Source of the DNA: Liolophura sinensis
Taxonomy: Eukaryota; Mollusca; Polyplacophora; Chitonida; Chitonidae
DNA: 64,000 nucleotides
Reading direction: 5' to 3'
Assembly: GCF_032854445.1 (NCBI RefSeq)
Contig: NC_088295.1
Location: forward strand, 12,511,385 to 12,575,384
Position numbers and translations under genes: made by a program. A model generated the notes under the pieces. It did not search any database. It had not been told where the DNA came from and saw nothing but the letters and a program-made list of their open reading frames with translations. Below, one piece after another: positions 1 to 15,500 of the stretch. Every line of letters begins with the position of its first letter. The first letter of the stretch is position 1.

Positions 1-408
1 AAAATGTATGTAGAAAAATAGTTTTTGATCAGTACAGTATTTTAGCTCTTAGTTTTGATTAACACTCACATCTTGGTGTCTCCTGAAAAACTAGTAGTTG
101 TGCCAGTACATGAACATGCTAGACGAGAAAACAGCTCTGTACAAAATGTGTAAACTGTAGAGCAAATAATGCCCTCAAGTTCTAAATAGCTGGAAGGATA
201 CGTGTACCAAATTTAAAAGCTTTGTTTAAAATAGTTCGTTGAAAAATTCTGTCCACTTGTAATACATACACACGCTCATGCATGTCCATAGAGACAGACA
301 GGTACAGATCTAGATACCCACAATATATGTTGCATTTGCAAGGGGGCATAAAAAGTGCACAGACACCACCACAATAACATCTGATCACACACATGCTGTA
401 ACACTTAC

Positions 409-574
409 ATGACTTTAAACGCCATGAAAAAAGTTCCTGTGGAATCCGCTTCTTGAAACCTGACCCAAAAGGAGAATGTAAATGATGCCAAATCTAGGGC
501 TATTGGGTAAGGTAGAGATGCTTGGCCGGTCTTGGTTGAGGAGTAGAAATACAGGTCATAATCCACATCAATAG
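409..574 (-). CDS. E50: start of pentraxin/laminin-G-like domain (last exon in window)
   Basis: Encodes [42 protein letters not shown]. The hydrophobic F-x-x-S-F-W-V-R-F strand and the position after the EGF run suit the N-terminus of a pentraxin or laminin-G fold, as in SVEP1. 166 nt, acceptor cctttacag, donor AT|GTAAGTG, ends phase 2. The rest lies beyond the low-coordinate edge. Confidence 0.8.
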
Positions 575-3500
575 CTGTAAAGGCAAATAGCGAATGCATG
601 AAGACACAAGCTGAAGACACCAGTCAAGCAGTGTAACCCATGGCTCTCCTACCCCTTATGATGTGCACCAAGTAAGGTATTAAGCCTTGTCAAGGTGTGA
701 AATCTAAGATACATGTAAATGTATGATCAGATTTTAGTTGCTATACCAGGCTGACACTCTAACCTCTCATCCACTGCAGTGGTGTTCAACTTGTATGAGA
801 TAAATATTCCTCTGCTTCAATGTGAACCATATGTCATAGGTTTCTCCACGCTCTCAATTCTAGAAGTTTATCTTTTGACTATATGAGTGAACTTTGAGTG
901 AATCTGTCACTACTACTTGTCAAATGATAAAAGTAAAGACATTTGGTTTGTTCCTATCATCATGATATACACACATCAGTATCTCTCTGCTATAAAGGCT
1001 GCTGAACATTAAACCCCTACCTTCTGTGCACGTGTCACCTGTCCACCCCACGGGACACCTGCAGAAAGCCGTGTTCACAGCGTCAACACAAAGCCCTCCA
1101 GGACAAGTCTTATGCAGGCAGTCATCCACATTGATGTCACACAGGGTTCCAGTGTAGCCTATCACAGAAATAACACAACTCTCATCAAGAATTTCCACCT
1201 TCTCATTGGTCAGGCATGTTTCTTTTCAAGGTCAACTACTAATAACCTACATAATCATGGATACGCATTGTTTCTTACCCTAGTGATTATGTTACCAAAT
1301 CACACCGCAAAAGATCATGATCTATGGTGATTTCCATCAAATGTCCCTTGTTCATTGCATCATCTTTTTCCCTATCATAATTTCTCACATCATTCATGTT
1401 ACCTGTGCTCACCTGACATACATGAACAGGTAAGTGTTCCTGATGGAGATACCACAGGTGATCCTCCATTTTGGCAGCTGCCATCCCGAAACAGATCTGC
1501 CCGGCTCTCGCACCCATTACCTGTGTATGCCACTAAAAAAACAGTGTAACGTTAGTTGTATACTGCAAAGCAAGAGACGGTCCCAACATTAAACTTTTTA
1601 AATGTTTAGGTGTCTAATCAGATATATCTGAGTATAAATCTTATTTTCATTTTCCCTTCCTCAGCAAAATCTGCTTTGAATTTTTCTTCTTGTTCCAAGC
1701 AAATCTATGTACAAATCATTCAGTACAGTAAGTCTATACTAGAGCATTCAGCACAATTCAATCAACTGTAAATGGAATTCAGTAGTACTGTAAGTACCTC
1801 CTTGCCGTGGGCAGGAGCAGACAACTGTGTCATCATCATCAGAGCATTGACCACCATTCAGACAGGGCTGGACACTGGTGCATCCACCTGGGGGAAACTC
1901 ACACTGTCCTCCGTATGTCTTATTGCCACTACATCTGCAATCAATAGCAGCAAAGTCACAGGGAAGACATAACTCAACTTAGGAACTGTGTAATTTTCAG
2001 CCAGTTATTATTCAGTCAGTTGTTAGCAGATTCAACATGATATTTATTTATTTGATTGGTGTTTTACGCCATACTCAAGAATATTTCACTTATACGACGT
2101 CGGCCAGCATTATGGTGGGAGGAAACCGGGCAGAGCCCGGGGGAAACCCACAACCATCCGCAGGTTGCTGGCAGACCTTCCCACGTACGGCCGGAGAGGA
2201 AGCCAGCATGAGCTGGACTTGAACTCACAGCGACCATATTGGTGAGAGACTCCTGCGTCATTATGCTATGCTAGCGCACTAACCGACTGAGCCATGGAGG
2301 CCCCTAGATTCAATATGAAGTTACAGCACATTCATTGGCAAAGATGTGAGACAGTTTGGTGATTGGCTCATGTTGGCCAAAAAAAAAAAAAGATGACTTT
2401 AGTAAACTTTTCAGAATGAAGTCAAACCATATTTCCTCTAGCCACTTACATACTAAAAAAACATAGCTGTCAATCTGAGAGCTGAAAGTGGCTGTTGAAA
2501 CTGCATTGCAAGAGTTCAAAACCAACTCCCATAGGAGAAAAATACAGTCTTTTCAGTATTAAGGCTTACATCCAAGTGAGACCTAACACTACTGGTGCAT
2601 ACTGGCTTACTGGACTAACTATTACAATGGTTGTTGATATAGTTAACTTATTTGCTTACTATAACATGTGTGATTTAATGAGTGGATATTGTGCAGGAGT
2701 TGTCACCCTTGGCTGTTCAGGACAAGCATGTTCAGCAAACCATTGTGTGATGGTGGTGACATAAAATCTAAAGTGGTTACATCCTTCCCAGAGTTACCCC
2801 TTCAAACATTTCAAGGGCCTTTTCTCTTTGCAGGGTCTTGCAAGTATCATTTGAGTGAGCTATACCATTTATAGTGAATGCTGAACATTTTTATTACAAT
2901 ACCCTTGATAAAGACTGCTTTAGAGAAATGCTTTTCTCCCAAAATCATACATGGCTGTGCAAAGTTCAGGGCTTTGCTTTGCTGTGGCTGTGTTAGCATG
3001 ACTTTATAGTACAGAAGCCAAACCACCTGACAACAACATCTGGCATCACTGTACGTCATTTAACCATGATCCTTCACACAATTTGAATGGTTACACATAT
3101 GGTATCTAATTCTTTTAATAACATATTTCTTTTGCTGTTCAGTATATACATGTATAATTTAATTTTCCCAAATTTACGCTTGTAAGGCTGGATCTGATTG
3201 GTCAATATTTTTATGTGATGTGGCATGTGAAGTTGCTTAGTAATGGTAGAACTTTGATCACCAATTTCATTGGCCCAAAGAATCTCATTCATACAGTGTG
3301 TATTCTGGAGCCTGCGGCGTTCCCTTCCTGAAAACAATCGACTAACATTTATCATGGTTTGGAATGAAAGTAAAACTTCAGATGACATTCTTTTATTCCT
3401 TAAATTAAAATATAAGTATTCACTGCAACATTTTTTAGGTTCATTGGGGGTATAAATGAAAAAAAAACCCTGTGCAAACCTTTGTATGAATCCCTGCAGC

Positions 3501-6500
3501 AGTTCACACAAAGGTATTCACAGTGTTTTTTTCATTTACAACCCCAATAAACCAAAGAAATCTTTAAATATTTACATAAGATCATGACAATGTTTGTCTT
3601 ATTTTTGTATATAATATAAAAGTTGCTGTATATGTAAGGTATGTTGTAACTTTTAGGTTATATTATATTTGTGACAGTAGTCCGTGACGTTGACCTTAGT
3701 TAGGTCCAGCGTTTTGAAAGTTGTAAATTTTTATTTTTTTAGTTCTTCACTTGAAGGAAGTCTGTGTTCATTTGACAAATGGAAGATAGTGAACTTTTTA
3801 ACAAACCTCTTTTTGTCTATACTGTCTATAAGATAATTTGGTTGATATGTACCCAGGATTCAATTGCTCAGTGTCCGCCATTTTCCATCAGCCTGACAAG
3901 GCAAGATCACATGACAAATTATATAAGTGTCAATTATTCACACAAAGATTAACAGGTATGTAAGTTTGAATCATGTCATAAGTTTTGACCAAGCTTGGTG
4001 GCATGAACAATGATAGTTTTAGCTTGTGTAATCTGAGCAGTTATGTAATGTTTACATGTACTCTAACAGCTGATCGATTGTGCAGGAATGCACATGGCTG
4101 CGGCTTGGCTGAATGGTTCGCTCTCAGTAAGCAATACCACACATCGTATGTGTAATTCGTATGTGTATAACACTGTTCCATCCTATACATAAGTTGTAAG
4201 ATAGCGGAATAGTGTTAACAGTTCTTATGAAGTTAAATATTGTACTAAGTAGGTTGTACAGGCCCATGGTTTGTAACCATGGCAACTTTATGTCTAGACT
4301 ATTTGCACTGTATAAGTTACCTCCCTTGGCTTGAAATTCAATTCTTTACGATGTACCAGTTTGGGTGTATCATCACATGTATAATGTAACGTAAGAAAAC
4401 TGTAATTTACTATGGTTTAGTGTGTTAACCATTAATACTGATTACTGTCAGTGTAATGCAGACCCATGCACTTTGATAAATAATAAATATAACATGGTGT
4501 TTGACTTTCTTTCATGTGACACCTATTATTATGCTATATGGACAACCTTAGGAGACATCCCAGTATGGTCCTGTCAGCAACTATAGGCAGCATTTGGCAT
4601 AAGATGGTCACATTGTCTGATTGTAGCCATGAACCATCATGGTTTATTAGGACCTGTGTGTAATAGTACATGTGTCACAGCGTTTTCAAACAGACTTGTA
4701 CATACATTTTCATGCTGTGATTTTATTATCTTGTTAGTTTTTTTTATATCACTCATTCACATGGTGTAATGATGCTGTATAAAAACACGGTACTTGAACC
4801 ACCTCTTTAGATAATGGTGATAAAGCTAAGACAGCATAACTGTTCATGTAAATACTTCTAGTCAGTTAAGCATGTTACAATGAGCAAAGTATTGTTTCCG
4901 AATAATTGGTGTTTTGTTATTCACATGTAATTGCTAATAGCAGCACCTTACTCATATTACATGTATATTGATTTCAAGTTCGACACTTCATATCTTTTGA
5001 AAGTTTATTATTTCAAGTTAAGAATGTAAGGAACAGGGTTACCCCCACTGATAGTACACACAACCAGCACCACAGATTTATGATCATACACTGTAAAAAG
5101 TATATGAGTCATGTATAACAGCAGTACCACATTCAGCCAGCAATGTGTAATACACATATCACCACTTCACTTAATAATACTGTAACAGCACAAAGTATTG
5201 TTCTGATATGCCTGTCTTCTCAGGTCTTTCTGTCTCTCTGCACCACCTGTATACGGTAACAATCTCCATGGATATATAAAAGAACGTCAGTCCAGAATGA
5301 GTTCTGGAGTCTTCTTATTCCACGTGCTTTACATATGTATTTAGTAAATGGCTGCCTACCTGCAGAAGTAGGTGTTGAATATGCTGACACATTCTCCCTT
5401 GTTCTGACAGGGAGATTCCTCACACCTGTTGGTCGCCTCTTCACACTGCTTACCCTGCCAGCCAGGCAAACACTCACAGAAGAAGTCATTCACCAGGTCT
5501 GTGCAATTACCTCCATGTTTACAAGGGAAACTTTCACACTCATTCACCTTCACCTGGGCAAATATACAATCAATCAGCTGTTCAAAACAACCATTCGGGC
5601 CATCTAAATTGTGATTAATATATAGAATTCATTAATAAAGATCAAGTAGAAACAGTCACTGTTTTACCAATTTTCAATTTAATAGGAGAGAACATGGAAA
5701 TTCATAACAAGATAATATCTGTGATAATGGGAGCCAATAAATAAACCATGGCACTTGGGACGGTATATTCCTGTAAAATTTAATTCAGTCTAATTATACA
5801 TTGCACATAACAATCAACTCAAACATTTCTTTCAATATTGTTGAATGCTGCCGCTCATATTCAAGTTATGACATACAAGTATTTAGGCAAAAAGTCATAG
5901 GAGTCAAGTATGCCTATGGGCAACTTTAAATACTTTAATCTTCTTTGTAAAACAAAATGTTTGAAGCTGGATGCTCAAACTTACTACAAATTGCACTACT
6001 GTGGTCAAAACTAAATAAGTTTCAGGCAAGTATTTAGGAATTCATTTTGGATTACAATTTTAGACTTTTTTGTGAAATAGGTGTTGAGGAGAGGCGGGGG
6101 GTGGGGGGGGGGGTACAATGTGGGCGTGTCAGAAATGAGTGATTTGGAATTGCCCTGAATCACAAACATGCTATAAGTTTTTATGGAGAAATGCATCACA
6201 CATCTCACTTTCACTGACATACAGGGGTCTGTGTGTAAAACAATTTTCACTTACTGAGCAGTTTTTGCCGCTGTACCCTGGTTTACAGTTGCACAGGTAG
6301 TTGTTGATCAGATCTGTGCAGTTGAAAGTCCCCTCCAAGTCACACCCGTTGTTGACGCAGTCATCAATATTAACATCACAGTCCTTACCTTGAACAATCA
6401 AGAAAATGGAATTACAGATTCTATTACTCACACCTGTGTTGAGCCTATGATGAATGTCCATCAATTCAACACTCAAACTGTAACATTCTTTCTTAGCAAA

Positions 6501-9500
6501 TACTAACACTGGTCAGGCATGATTTATCACATCATTTTTATGTCTATAACATGAACATGACAATATTGTGAGATTTTAAAAAATGAATCACATAGGAAAG
6601 TATTTGTTCAAAATCAAACGCGGGCTGGATTACAAGTTCAGTCTTCTGCAAAATTAGTGCATGAATAAAACATCCAACTTCTGGACATAAAAGCCAGATT
6701 CTGTACAGTCATACTGTAAATGTTTTCTGAATACAGCATGCAAGTTTAAGCAGTCAGGACAAGAATCTCATACTACAAAAAATTTATTAAATTTTATTAA
6801 TTTAAATTTTTATTTGTTTACGGGGTATTTTGCTCAACATAACAGTCACTACGGGCTTCTTATGTCCCTTGTTACCTTCAAACCCGTCAGCACAGTGGCA
6901 TTTGTAGTCAGCCACAAGGTCCTCACATGTGGCTCCATTCTGACATGAGCCACAGTCATCCAAATTGTGCTGACATAAGGAGCCTCCATATCCCTCCTTG
7001 CACACACAGTCATACATCCCTGGGCCAGAACTGGAACATTTCGTACTGCCCATCCCAGTACAGGGATTAGAGCTACATCCATCCACAGGACTACAGCTGG
7101 ACCAGTTCGCATCTGAAACATGATATAAACAATGGACACAGGTTATCTGACACATCCACTGACAGCACTGCACCAGTCTGCATCTGAAACACAGATTAAA
7201 AACAATGCACAGGTCTGCATCTGAATCACAAGTTGCAACATCCATTCAAAGCAGTAGAGCATGACCAGTTTGCATCTCCAACTTATTCTATTAACAATGG
7301 GTAAGTGAGTCCTTGAGGTTTAACGTCAGACTTATACAATTTTTCAGTCAAATGATGATGAAGGAATCCTTACAGTGTAATGTGCCTCCTTGTTGCGGGC
7401 CAGATTCCCACCTCTCTTTCATCTAGTACTGCTTCACTGAGACGACTTACTGAAGGCCCTGCTTCAGCCATTATAATGATATGGGTCAACCAGTCATTGC
7501 ACCACTCCCTTAATGCTGAAGGCCAAGCAAGGAATATGCAACTCCCTCTTTTTAGATTTAGAGGGGTGACCCGACCCAGGACTGGCCCTGGATCTGCTGC
7601 CCCCGAAGCAAATGCTCTACCAAGTGAGCTATCTGGCCCGGTTATATTAACAAAGGGCAGGTTATATGTAACACCCATCCACAGCACTACCACCTGACCA
7701 GTCTACATCTGAAACAATTCTTGTTAACAATAGGTACGGTAAATATATATATGTAAGTTATAAGAGATAGACCATCTTTCTCTCAAGAGAGAGCTGTAAC
7801 TGTCAGTGAAATAAATGTCATAAACAATACAGGCAGGATTTAACCACTACCATGAGAAAACTCTCCCGTGACACCTCATACATGCATTGGATGTATGACT
7901 TCCAGGACACAGAATCTAACCGACAGGTCCAACATTTACATACAACCTATACACTATGAAGAGGTGTTCAAAGTCGATAACCTCAAAACCCATTTCCAAA
8001 TATCTTCAATAAAACACTATCTCACTTCTTTTATGGGCTCCTGGAGTTGAGTGATAACCAAAAATCATGATGGAGCCTTCTGAACCCATTATTATCCATT
8101 ATAACAGCAGGAGTCTCCCCGTTGAGGACATACACAAACTTACAAAGCTATAAGCACAGCAGGTTAGATAGCTGGTGATACAATGTTTCATATAAAAAAA
8201 AGTACAACAAAACTTAAACAGATTTTGAACTTAATTACCCTAATTGTTCTAATCTTTGGGACATCTGATCCGCTCTTTTACACATTTAATTGTAGCAACA
8301 ATATTTAGGTTCTTGTTCTTCACATGGTTAGTCAATGTAATGAACAAAATATTCATATCTTTACATTTCAAAAAAACTGGTTGGGAAAATGTTGTTCCTT
8401 GCCTTCAGCACTACTAATATCTGATATTTTATTTTCAATCAATTCTTTAAAAAACAGTAAAGCAATACTGGTACTTTTACTTAACAAAAAGGTACTGTAC
8501 CTATTGGTTGATAGCCATCTTTACAAATACACACATGGGTGTTGTTCACATGGTCATCTATACACTGGCCAGAGCTATTACAGTTCTGGCCCAGGCACAG
8601 ATCTAAGCGTTGTTCACAATGCCTGCCCTCAAAGCCTGGCAGACACTCACAGCTATAGTTGTTCAGGGCGTCTATACAGCGACCTCCATTCAGACAAGGC
8701 AATGAGGCACAGTCATCTAAAAACACAATACATGTATCCATATTAAAATAATAGGGCCACTTGCACACATTTACATAAATTTATTTCAAAACTGTTTGAA
8801 CTTTAATGCCTTAATTTTTTGAAGAATGGTTATAAAATATGCATGTAAGTCAACAATAAAATAGAATTATAAGAATGTAAGAGTGTGTATTATATACAAT
8901 TCTTGTCATGTTGTATCTGTTATGTACAAAACTCTACTTCCTGGAAATTTCTAACAATCAACGTAACATGTTTTACCTATGTTGACTCCACAATCTTTGC
9001 CTGTATACCCCGGAAGGCAGAAACAAGTCCTGCGGACACCACCCAAATCCTGGCAGCTACCATTGACACAAGGAAACTGCTCACACACTTTTATCGGCAG
9101 CTCACATCTGGAACACAGCAAATGTTCCCAGCAACTGAGACAAAACTTGGCTTTATTGAGCTACACTGCCCCATTGATAAAATTGAGGATACCACATTTA
9201 ATTTTTAATGACCTCAAGAGGGGCTTCCTATGAAAATGATCTGATATAAACGGAATCTAGAATGAGAGTTCTCTTATGACTGCAAACACAGAGGTGTTAC
9301 CCTGTGTAACAGATATGACACTGTGTCAGATATGTTACAGTGTCAGAGATGTTACCCTGTTTCAGAGAGGTTAATACCCCGTGTCAGAGATGTTACCCTG
9401 TGTCAGAGATGTTACCCCGTGTCAGAGATGTTACCCTGTGTCAGATATGTTACCCCGTGTCACAGACGTTACCCTGTGTCACACATATTACACTGTCAGA

Positions 9501-12500
9501 TATGTTACCCTGGGTCAGAGATGTTACCCTGTGTCAGATATGTTACCCTGTGTCAGATATATTACCCTGTGTCATAAATGTTACCCTGTGTCACAGATAT
9601 TACACTGTGTAACAGATATTACACTGTGTTAGATATGTTACCCCATGTCAGAGATGTTACATTGTGTCAGATATGTTACCCCGTGTCAGAGATGTTACCC
9701 TGTGTCGGAAATGTTACCCTGTGTCAGAGATGTTACCCTGTGAGATGTTATCCTCTGTCAGAAATGTTACCTTGTGTCAGGTATGTTACCCTGTGTCACA
9801 GATATTACAGTGTGTCAGATGTTACCCTGTGTCAGATATGTTAACCTGTGTCACAGATGTTACCCTGTGTCACAGATGTTACCCTGTATCAAACATATGA
9901 CACTGTCAGACATGTTACCTTGTGCCACAGATGTTACCCTGTCTCAAAAATCTTACCCTGTACCAGAGATCTTATCCTGTGTCAAGAGATGCTACAATCT
10001 GTACGATATATGTTACCCTGTGTGAGAGATGTTACCCTGGGTCAGAGATGTTACCCTGTGTGAGAGATGTTACCCTGGGTCAGAGATGTTACCCTGTGTC
10101 AGATATGTTACCCTGTGTCAGATATATTACCCTATGTCATAAATGTTACCCTGTGTCACAGATGTTACCCTGTGTAACAAATATGACACTGTCAGATATG
10201 TTACAGCGTCAGAGATGTTACCCTGTTTCGGTGAGAGGTTAATACCCCGTGTCAGAGATGTTACCCTGTGAGATGTTATCCTCTGTCAAAAGTGTAACCT
10301 TGTGTCAGATATGTTACCCTGTGTCACAGATATTAACAGTGTGTCAGATGTTACCCTGTGTCAGATATGTTACCCTGTGTCAGAGATGTAACCCTGTGTC
10401 ACAGATTTTATCCTGTATCACACATATTACAATGTGAGATACGTTACCCTCAGTCAAATATGTTATCCTGTGTCAGAGATGTTACTCCATCTCAGATATC
10501 TTACACTGTGTCACAGATGTTACCCTGTGTCAGATATGTTACCCTGTGCCAGAGATGTTACCCTGAGTCAGAGATGTTATCCTGTATCACACATATTACA
10601 ATGTGAGATACATTACCCTCAGTCAAATATGTTATCCTGTGTCAGAGATGTTACCCTGTGTCAGATATGTTACCCTGTGTCAGAGATGTTACCCTGTGTC
10701 AAATATGTTACCCTGTGTCAGATATGTTACCCTGTGTCAGAGATGTTACCCTGAGTCAGAGATGTTATCCTGTATCACATCATATTACAATGTGAGATAC
10801 ATTACCTCAGTCAAATATGTTATCCTGTGTCAGAGATGTTACTCCGTCTCAGATATCTTACACTGTGTCACAGATGTTACCCTCTGTCAGATATGTTACC
10901 CTGTGTCACAAATGTTACTCCGTCTCAGATATGTTACAATGTGTCACAGATGTTACCCTCTGTCAGATATGTTACCCTCTGTCAGATATGTTACCCTGTC
11001 TCAAAGATCTTACCCTGTTTCAGAGATCTTATCCAGTTTAAAGAGATATTACCCTGCATAAGATATGTTACCCTGTGTCAGAGATGTTACCCTGAGTCAG
11101 AGATGTTACCTTGAGTCAGAGATTGTACACAATTTCAGTTTGTACAAAATTTCTTTGCAAGTTCAAATGAGTGCATGTGTACAAATGTTATATAATAGAT
11201 AGATTTGTGTGATAAAATACCGTCTGCCCGAGAATCCTGCTGGACAGAGACAGGTGAAGTTCCCTAGCAAATCCTGGCACATCCCTCCATTGACACATCT
11301 CTCTTCTATTCCACAATCGTTACGCTCAAACTGACAGTCATCTCCATAGAACAGCTTCTCCTGCTGACAATTGTCTCCAAAGAACCCTACAAAAATGAAA
11401 ACAAAACAAACACATACATATAGCAATGTAATACCTAAGTATTTGTATAAAAAATCTGTAAAATGAGAAAAAAAAACAAATTTTCCTTTCAAATGGATCT
11501 GATCATGACAAAAATGGAAAGAAATAGTGCATCCACAAGGGAGCATAAAAATAAATAAATGTGAAGAGAGTATGTATACAAGACCATGTGTGAGAACTTG
11601 CCCAGTTATGGGTGAGTTTAGCCGTGCATGTGTCCCACTAGCACACTACAGGTAGTGCTCCTGTCAACTTCTACAAACACTTAATATAAATGACCGAGCA
11701 TTAGTTGGACAAATCCTCCACAAAAATTCAATGATTTCATAAAGATGTACACTGTATATGATGTACACTGTATATAAATAAAAACACCACTGTTTTATCT
11801 TTCACAAGTGCTGTATGTTCATACCATGATCTTCTGGCTAAGGAAGTTAACAAAAATGACCATGAAGACAGTATAATACTGTGACAACTGCTGGACTGCT
11901 GTTTAATCTAACATCAAAAACATTTAATACATTTTAATTCAATACTATAAAATCTTTCAAAAAACTAAGGTACAGAAAATTGTGTAAGTCCATAAGTGGA
12001 ATTTTGTCAAAATGAGACAGATGAAATTTGAATTTGATTTGTAACTTGTCATAGTGACAGCCATATTTTTGACCAAATAGTTGTAAAGTGAACGTCCTTA
12101 CCTTCTGGGCATTTGCACATATAGCCATTTCCCCTTGAAATACAGCTACCACCATTAGCGCACAGAGACTGGTTACAGTACACAAGAGCTGGTGACAAAC
12201 AAAACATTAACCTGTTTTACACAGACTCCGACAAACAATGCCAACATACATGTCTACAGTCTCGGCGTATCTACTGCTCCTACAGACATTCTTTCAAGGC
12301 TTTAATTTTTGCCATGCATGGCTTTCTTCATAACACTTGTTTTTAAAGCAAGCAGTTAAAAAGAAATAGCAACCGGAAATTCCTGCATCACACATGTCAT
12401 AAACACTCCTTGACTTACTGGCATAAATGTCTAATATTGCTTATGTATGCCATCATACGCAGAGCCTGCTTCGTTTACTTAAGATTTAATAAAATATTTT

Positions 12501-15500
12501 ACTTTGACTTTTATCTTTGAGATTTATTCATGACTACAATGGATCATGGATACTTTTAAGTTTAAAATGTTTACGGGATTCATGTTCAGAGACTCCTGAA
12601 ATCATGGCTATCATTATCTCGAAGACTGGCAGATTTGTGTCCATTATCCAAAGTTAAGCGCCAAATTATATAAAGTTAAGGATAAAAAATTACTGGATTT
12701 ACTGATTATTTTGTTCTATGAAATTATACAGGAGTCTATGCAGACAACTTTATCATCAAAAGAAATTAGCCATATGTAAAGATAACATATTACATATGAA
12801 TCCTTTATTACCAGCATCCTTGCAATCGTCTGCACTGGTTGAGCCATACGTGGTTGTTGTTGTATTTTCAGGACACTCTTCACAAGTACTCTTTCCTATG
12901 GCACTTTGGAAATAGTTTGGAGGACATTCATAGCAAGGTACCAGCCCACGGACAGAGACGGTACCTCTGGGACACATTTCTGTTCAGGTGCAAATCAATA
13001 CAGGTAATGACAAATTGTAACAACTGAAATATTGCATAAAATTGCCAACTATAACTTGTGTAAAATGAGTTCTAAAAGTCTGCTCATCTCCACAGACAAT
13101 CATATAAAAACAAAAGCGGAGCAGTGAACACAATCTGGTGCTGCAAAGAGGCTGTAGTTACAAGTACGCAAATCCATACCTCATAAGTCTCATAATGAGC
13201 CATGTTTGGTGGTGGTACCCGAACAGACCCTCCAAAAAATTTCTTGATTTCTTTAAACTTCCTCACCATTTCATCAATCAGAATGGGGAAAAAAAATTAA
13301 CCTACCATATTTTATGTTAGTGTTAGGTTCCAATAAATAGTATTTGAGAATGTTAAATGATGAAACTGTTAACTCAGAAAGGTTCATTAGTGATCTCAAT
13401 TAAGGCATATTTTGTGGTCATTAACTCACTGATTATTTCCCACAGAAACAAAACAGTGAGAGTTTGGTCACTAACTGTACATGTACTTACCCACACACTG
13501 ATCCCGGACTTGGGCCCCAGGGTTTTCCGTGCTGGTACCATCAGGACACTTCTCACAGGTTGTGCGGTTAACAAAATAGTAACCAATAGGACACTCATTG
13601 CATGGAGGCAGACCAGTCTCAGACGTATATGGGCCCAAACAAAATGCTATGGATAGAGAGTACAGGTACACATACTTTCTTAAATACCCATACATATGAA
13701 CATACATGCAGACTGAAAAATGCACTATTCACTCAGCTGTTATCAACATTTTCATTAACGATAAGCTTAAAACCAGAGAGATAATAAACAAGTTCACTGA
13801 ATTTTATAACCATACATGATACCCTTCTCAACATAGTCTGGAAATCGATGGACATATATGACTTTGACAACACCTTCATCTAAGGTTCACAAAAATGGAA
13901 ACCAATGCAACACTGTCCCAGTTTGAATACAGCAGCATTATATTGTTTTTCCTTACCTTTGCACTGACTCGATACAGTGCTACCCATCTGTCTAGTTCCT
14001 TTGGAAACAGGACAAGATTTACATGCTGCCTGAGCCTCCATGTCGTTGTACTCATGTAATGGACAGGGAATGCAGTCTCTTCCTTTGTAGTATGTACCAG
14101 GTGGACAAGGAACTGTTGATGGAAAAACAAAAACACCTTGTATGTGTATATCCCAAAGCTTAACTGAAGGCACTCATAACAAAGCTTAAAAGAAAAGACA
14201 ACACTTGGCCAGATGCATTTATAGTATCCCTCAGAAAGTTTAAAAAGCGGTTTTTATTTTTGTGATGTTGCACATCCGAAATATCGCAGTTCAAAGTAAT
14301 AGGAAGCACCGTCATGTTATCAGGTTTATCCAATCAGGCGCAAATTATTTCTATAACCTCAGAAAGCATCTGTTCCTGCTTAGATCACCTGAATCCTGTT
14401 TTGCCCTTGACTTTAAGGGCAAACGGGACATGTTTCCACCTGTTGCTCTAACAAGCGCAACCAGTGGTCTATTAGGAATTCCTTTTTTAAAGTTGACTCT
14501 GAGTTACCAAGAATGTCAGAAAAATATGCCTGAGACTTTTTAAATCTGTTTTCACCCCTCTTCCTAAACAGCTCAAGTTATGTTATTTGTTGTCTTTTCT
14601 TTCAAGCTACACAAAAGCTAAGATGGGGAATTTGCCTATAATAACAACCTAATTTCCTATAAAAATAAAGAAGCTCAGGAAATCTCTTTCCTTAGTTTTC
14701 TTAACAGGAGAACCCTTGCAGCAGAATAAGATTGGTGCATTTCTTTCATATCTTATTAGTATTGCTTTCAGATTTAAGCAATAAATACTTTATTAGCCCA
14801 AACCTCTTTCATGGATATCACCTGAATGGACATAGGAGGCTTTACTCACTACACATGTCCTCCTCTTGCTTGTATCCAGGTGGACAGTTGTCAGTTGATT
14901 GGATATTTTCCAAATGTACCACAGGACAGCCTATTTCCCTCCGAGTCAAATTCAGAGTGTCACACTCCATCTCCAGTGTCTGATTAAAGTTTTTGTTCAC
15001 AGCTGCCTTGCAAAGATCAAGATTTGCTGTGCTAACACTCAGTTGAAACTCCACTGATGCCTGCAATTTCAAATAGTCATGTGAACAATAGTATGCTTCA
15101 GAAAACATAATACACAATTCATGTCAATGGCAAAACAATAAGCAGCTCCATGTACCATTAATCCTACTGGAGCTCTGGCTGATCAGTGCTAATTAATAAA
15201 CCTACCTTTTAGGAGAAAGATATATGTATGTAGGTACAGGCACAAGTAACTGTGAAAATGGGAACAATTTATCTTTTTGGTAGAGGAAAGATAGGTTTTC
15301 AGTACACAATCATTATGTTTCTCGTGAATTAAAGCAACAAAGTCCCATAGGAAAGATCTAAGATACCTGGATGATCCTATGATTAAATACTACCAGACTC
15401 TCAAAGGGGTTTAATGTAGTTCACTGACTTCCAACACAGGCCTTGTAAATGTTACAAGTTGACATGGTTACCATGCAAAGTACCTTTGTCTGTAAACTTG

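Noticed and set aside
182..394. Minus-strand open frame just downstream of E50 as the next pentraxin exon
   Set aside because: Translation shows no pentraxin or LamG pattern and the one plausible acceptor (ttacaag) gives a stop in phase with E50.
2214..2296. tRNA gene on the minus strand
   Set aside because: A and B boxes are present but the sequence does not fold as a full tRNA and belongs to a dispersed SINE.
3074..3511. 145-codon minus-strand open frame inside the E46-E47 intron
   Set aside because: No domain, low-complexity basic composition, and no splice sites in phase with neighbours. Probably chance.
8324..8746. 140-codon plus-strand open frame
   Set aside because: Largely the reverse complement of the E43 EGF exon, so a shadow.
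9323..11114. Many overlapping plus-strand open frames of 60-150 codons, Cys/Val-rich
   Set aside because: They are translations of the 19-bp minisatellite in all three frames, with no independent start, splice or domain evidence.
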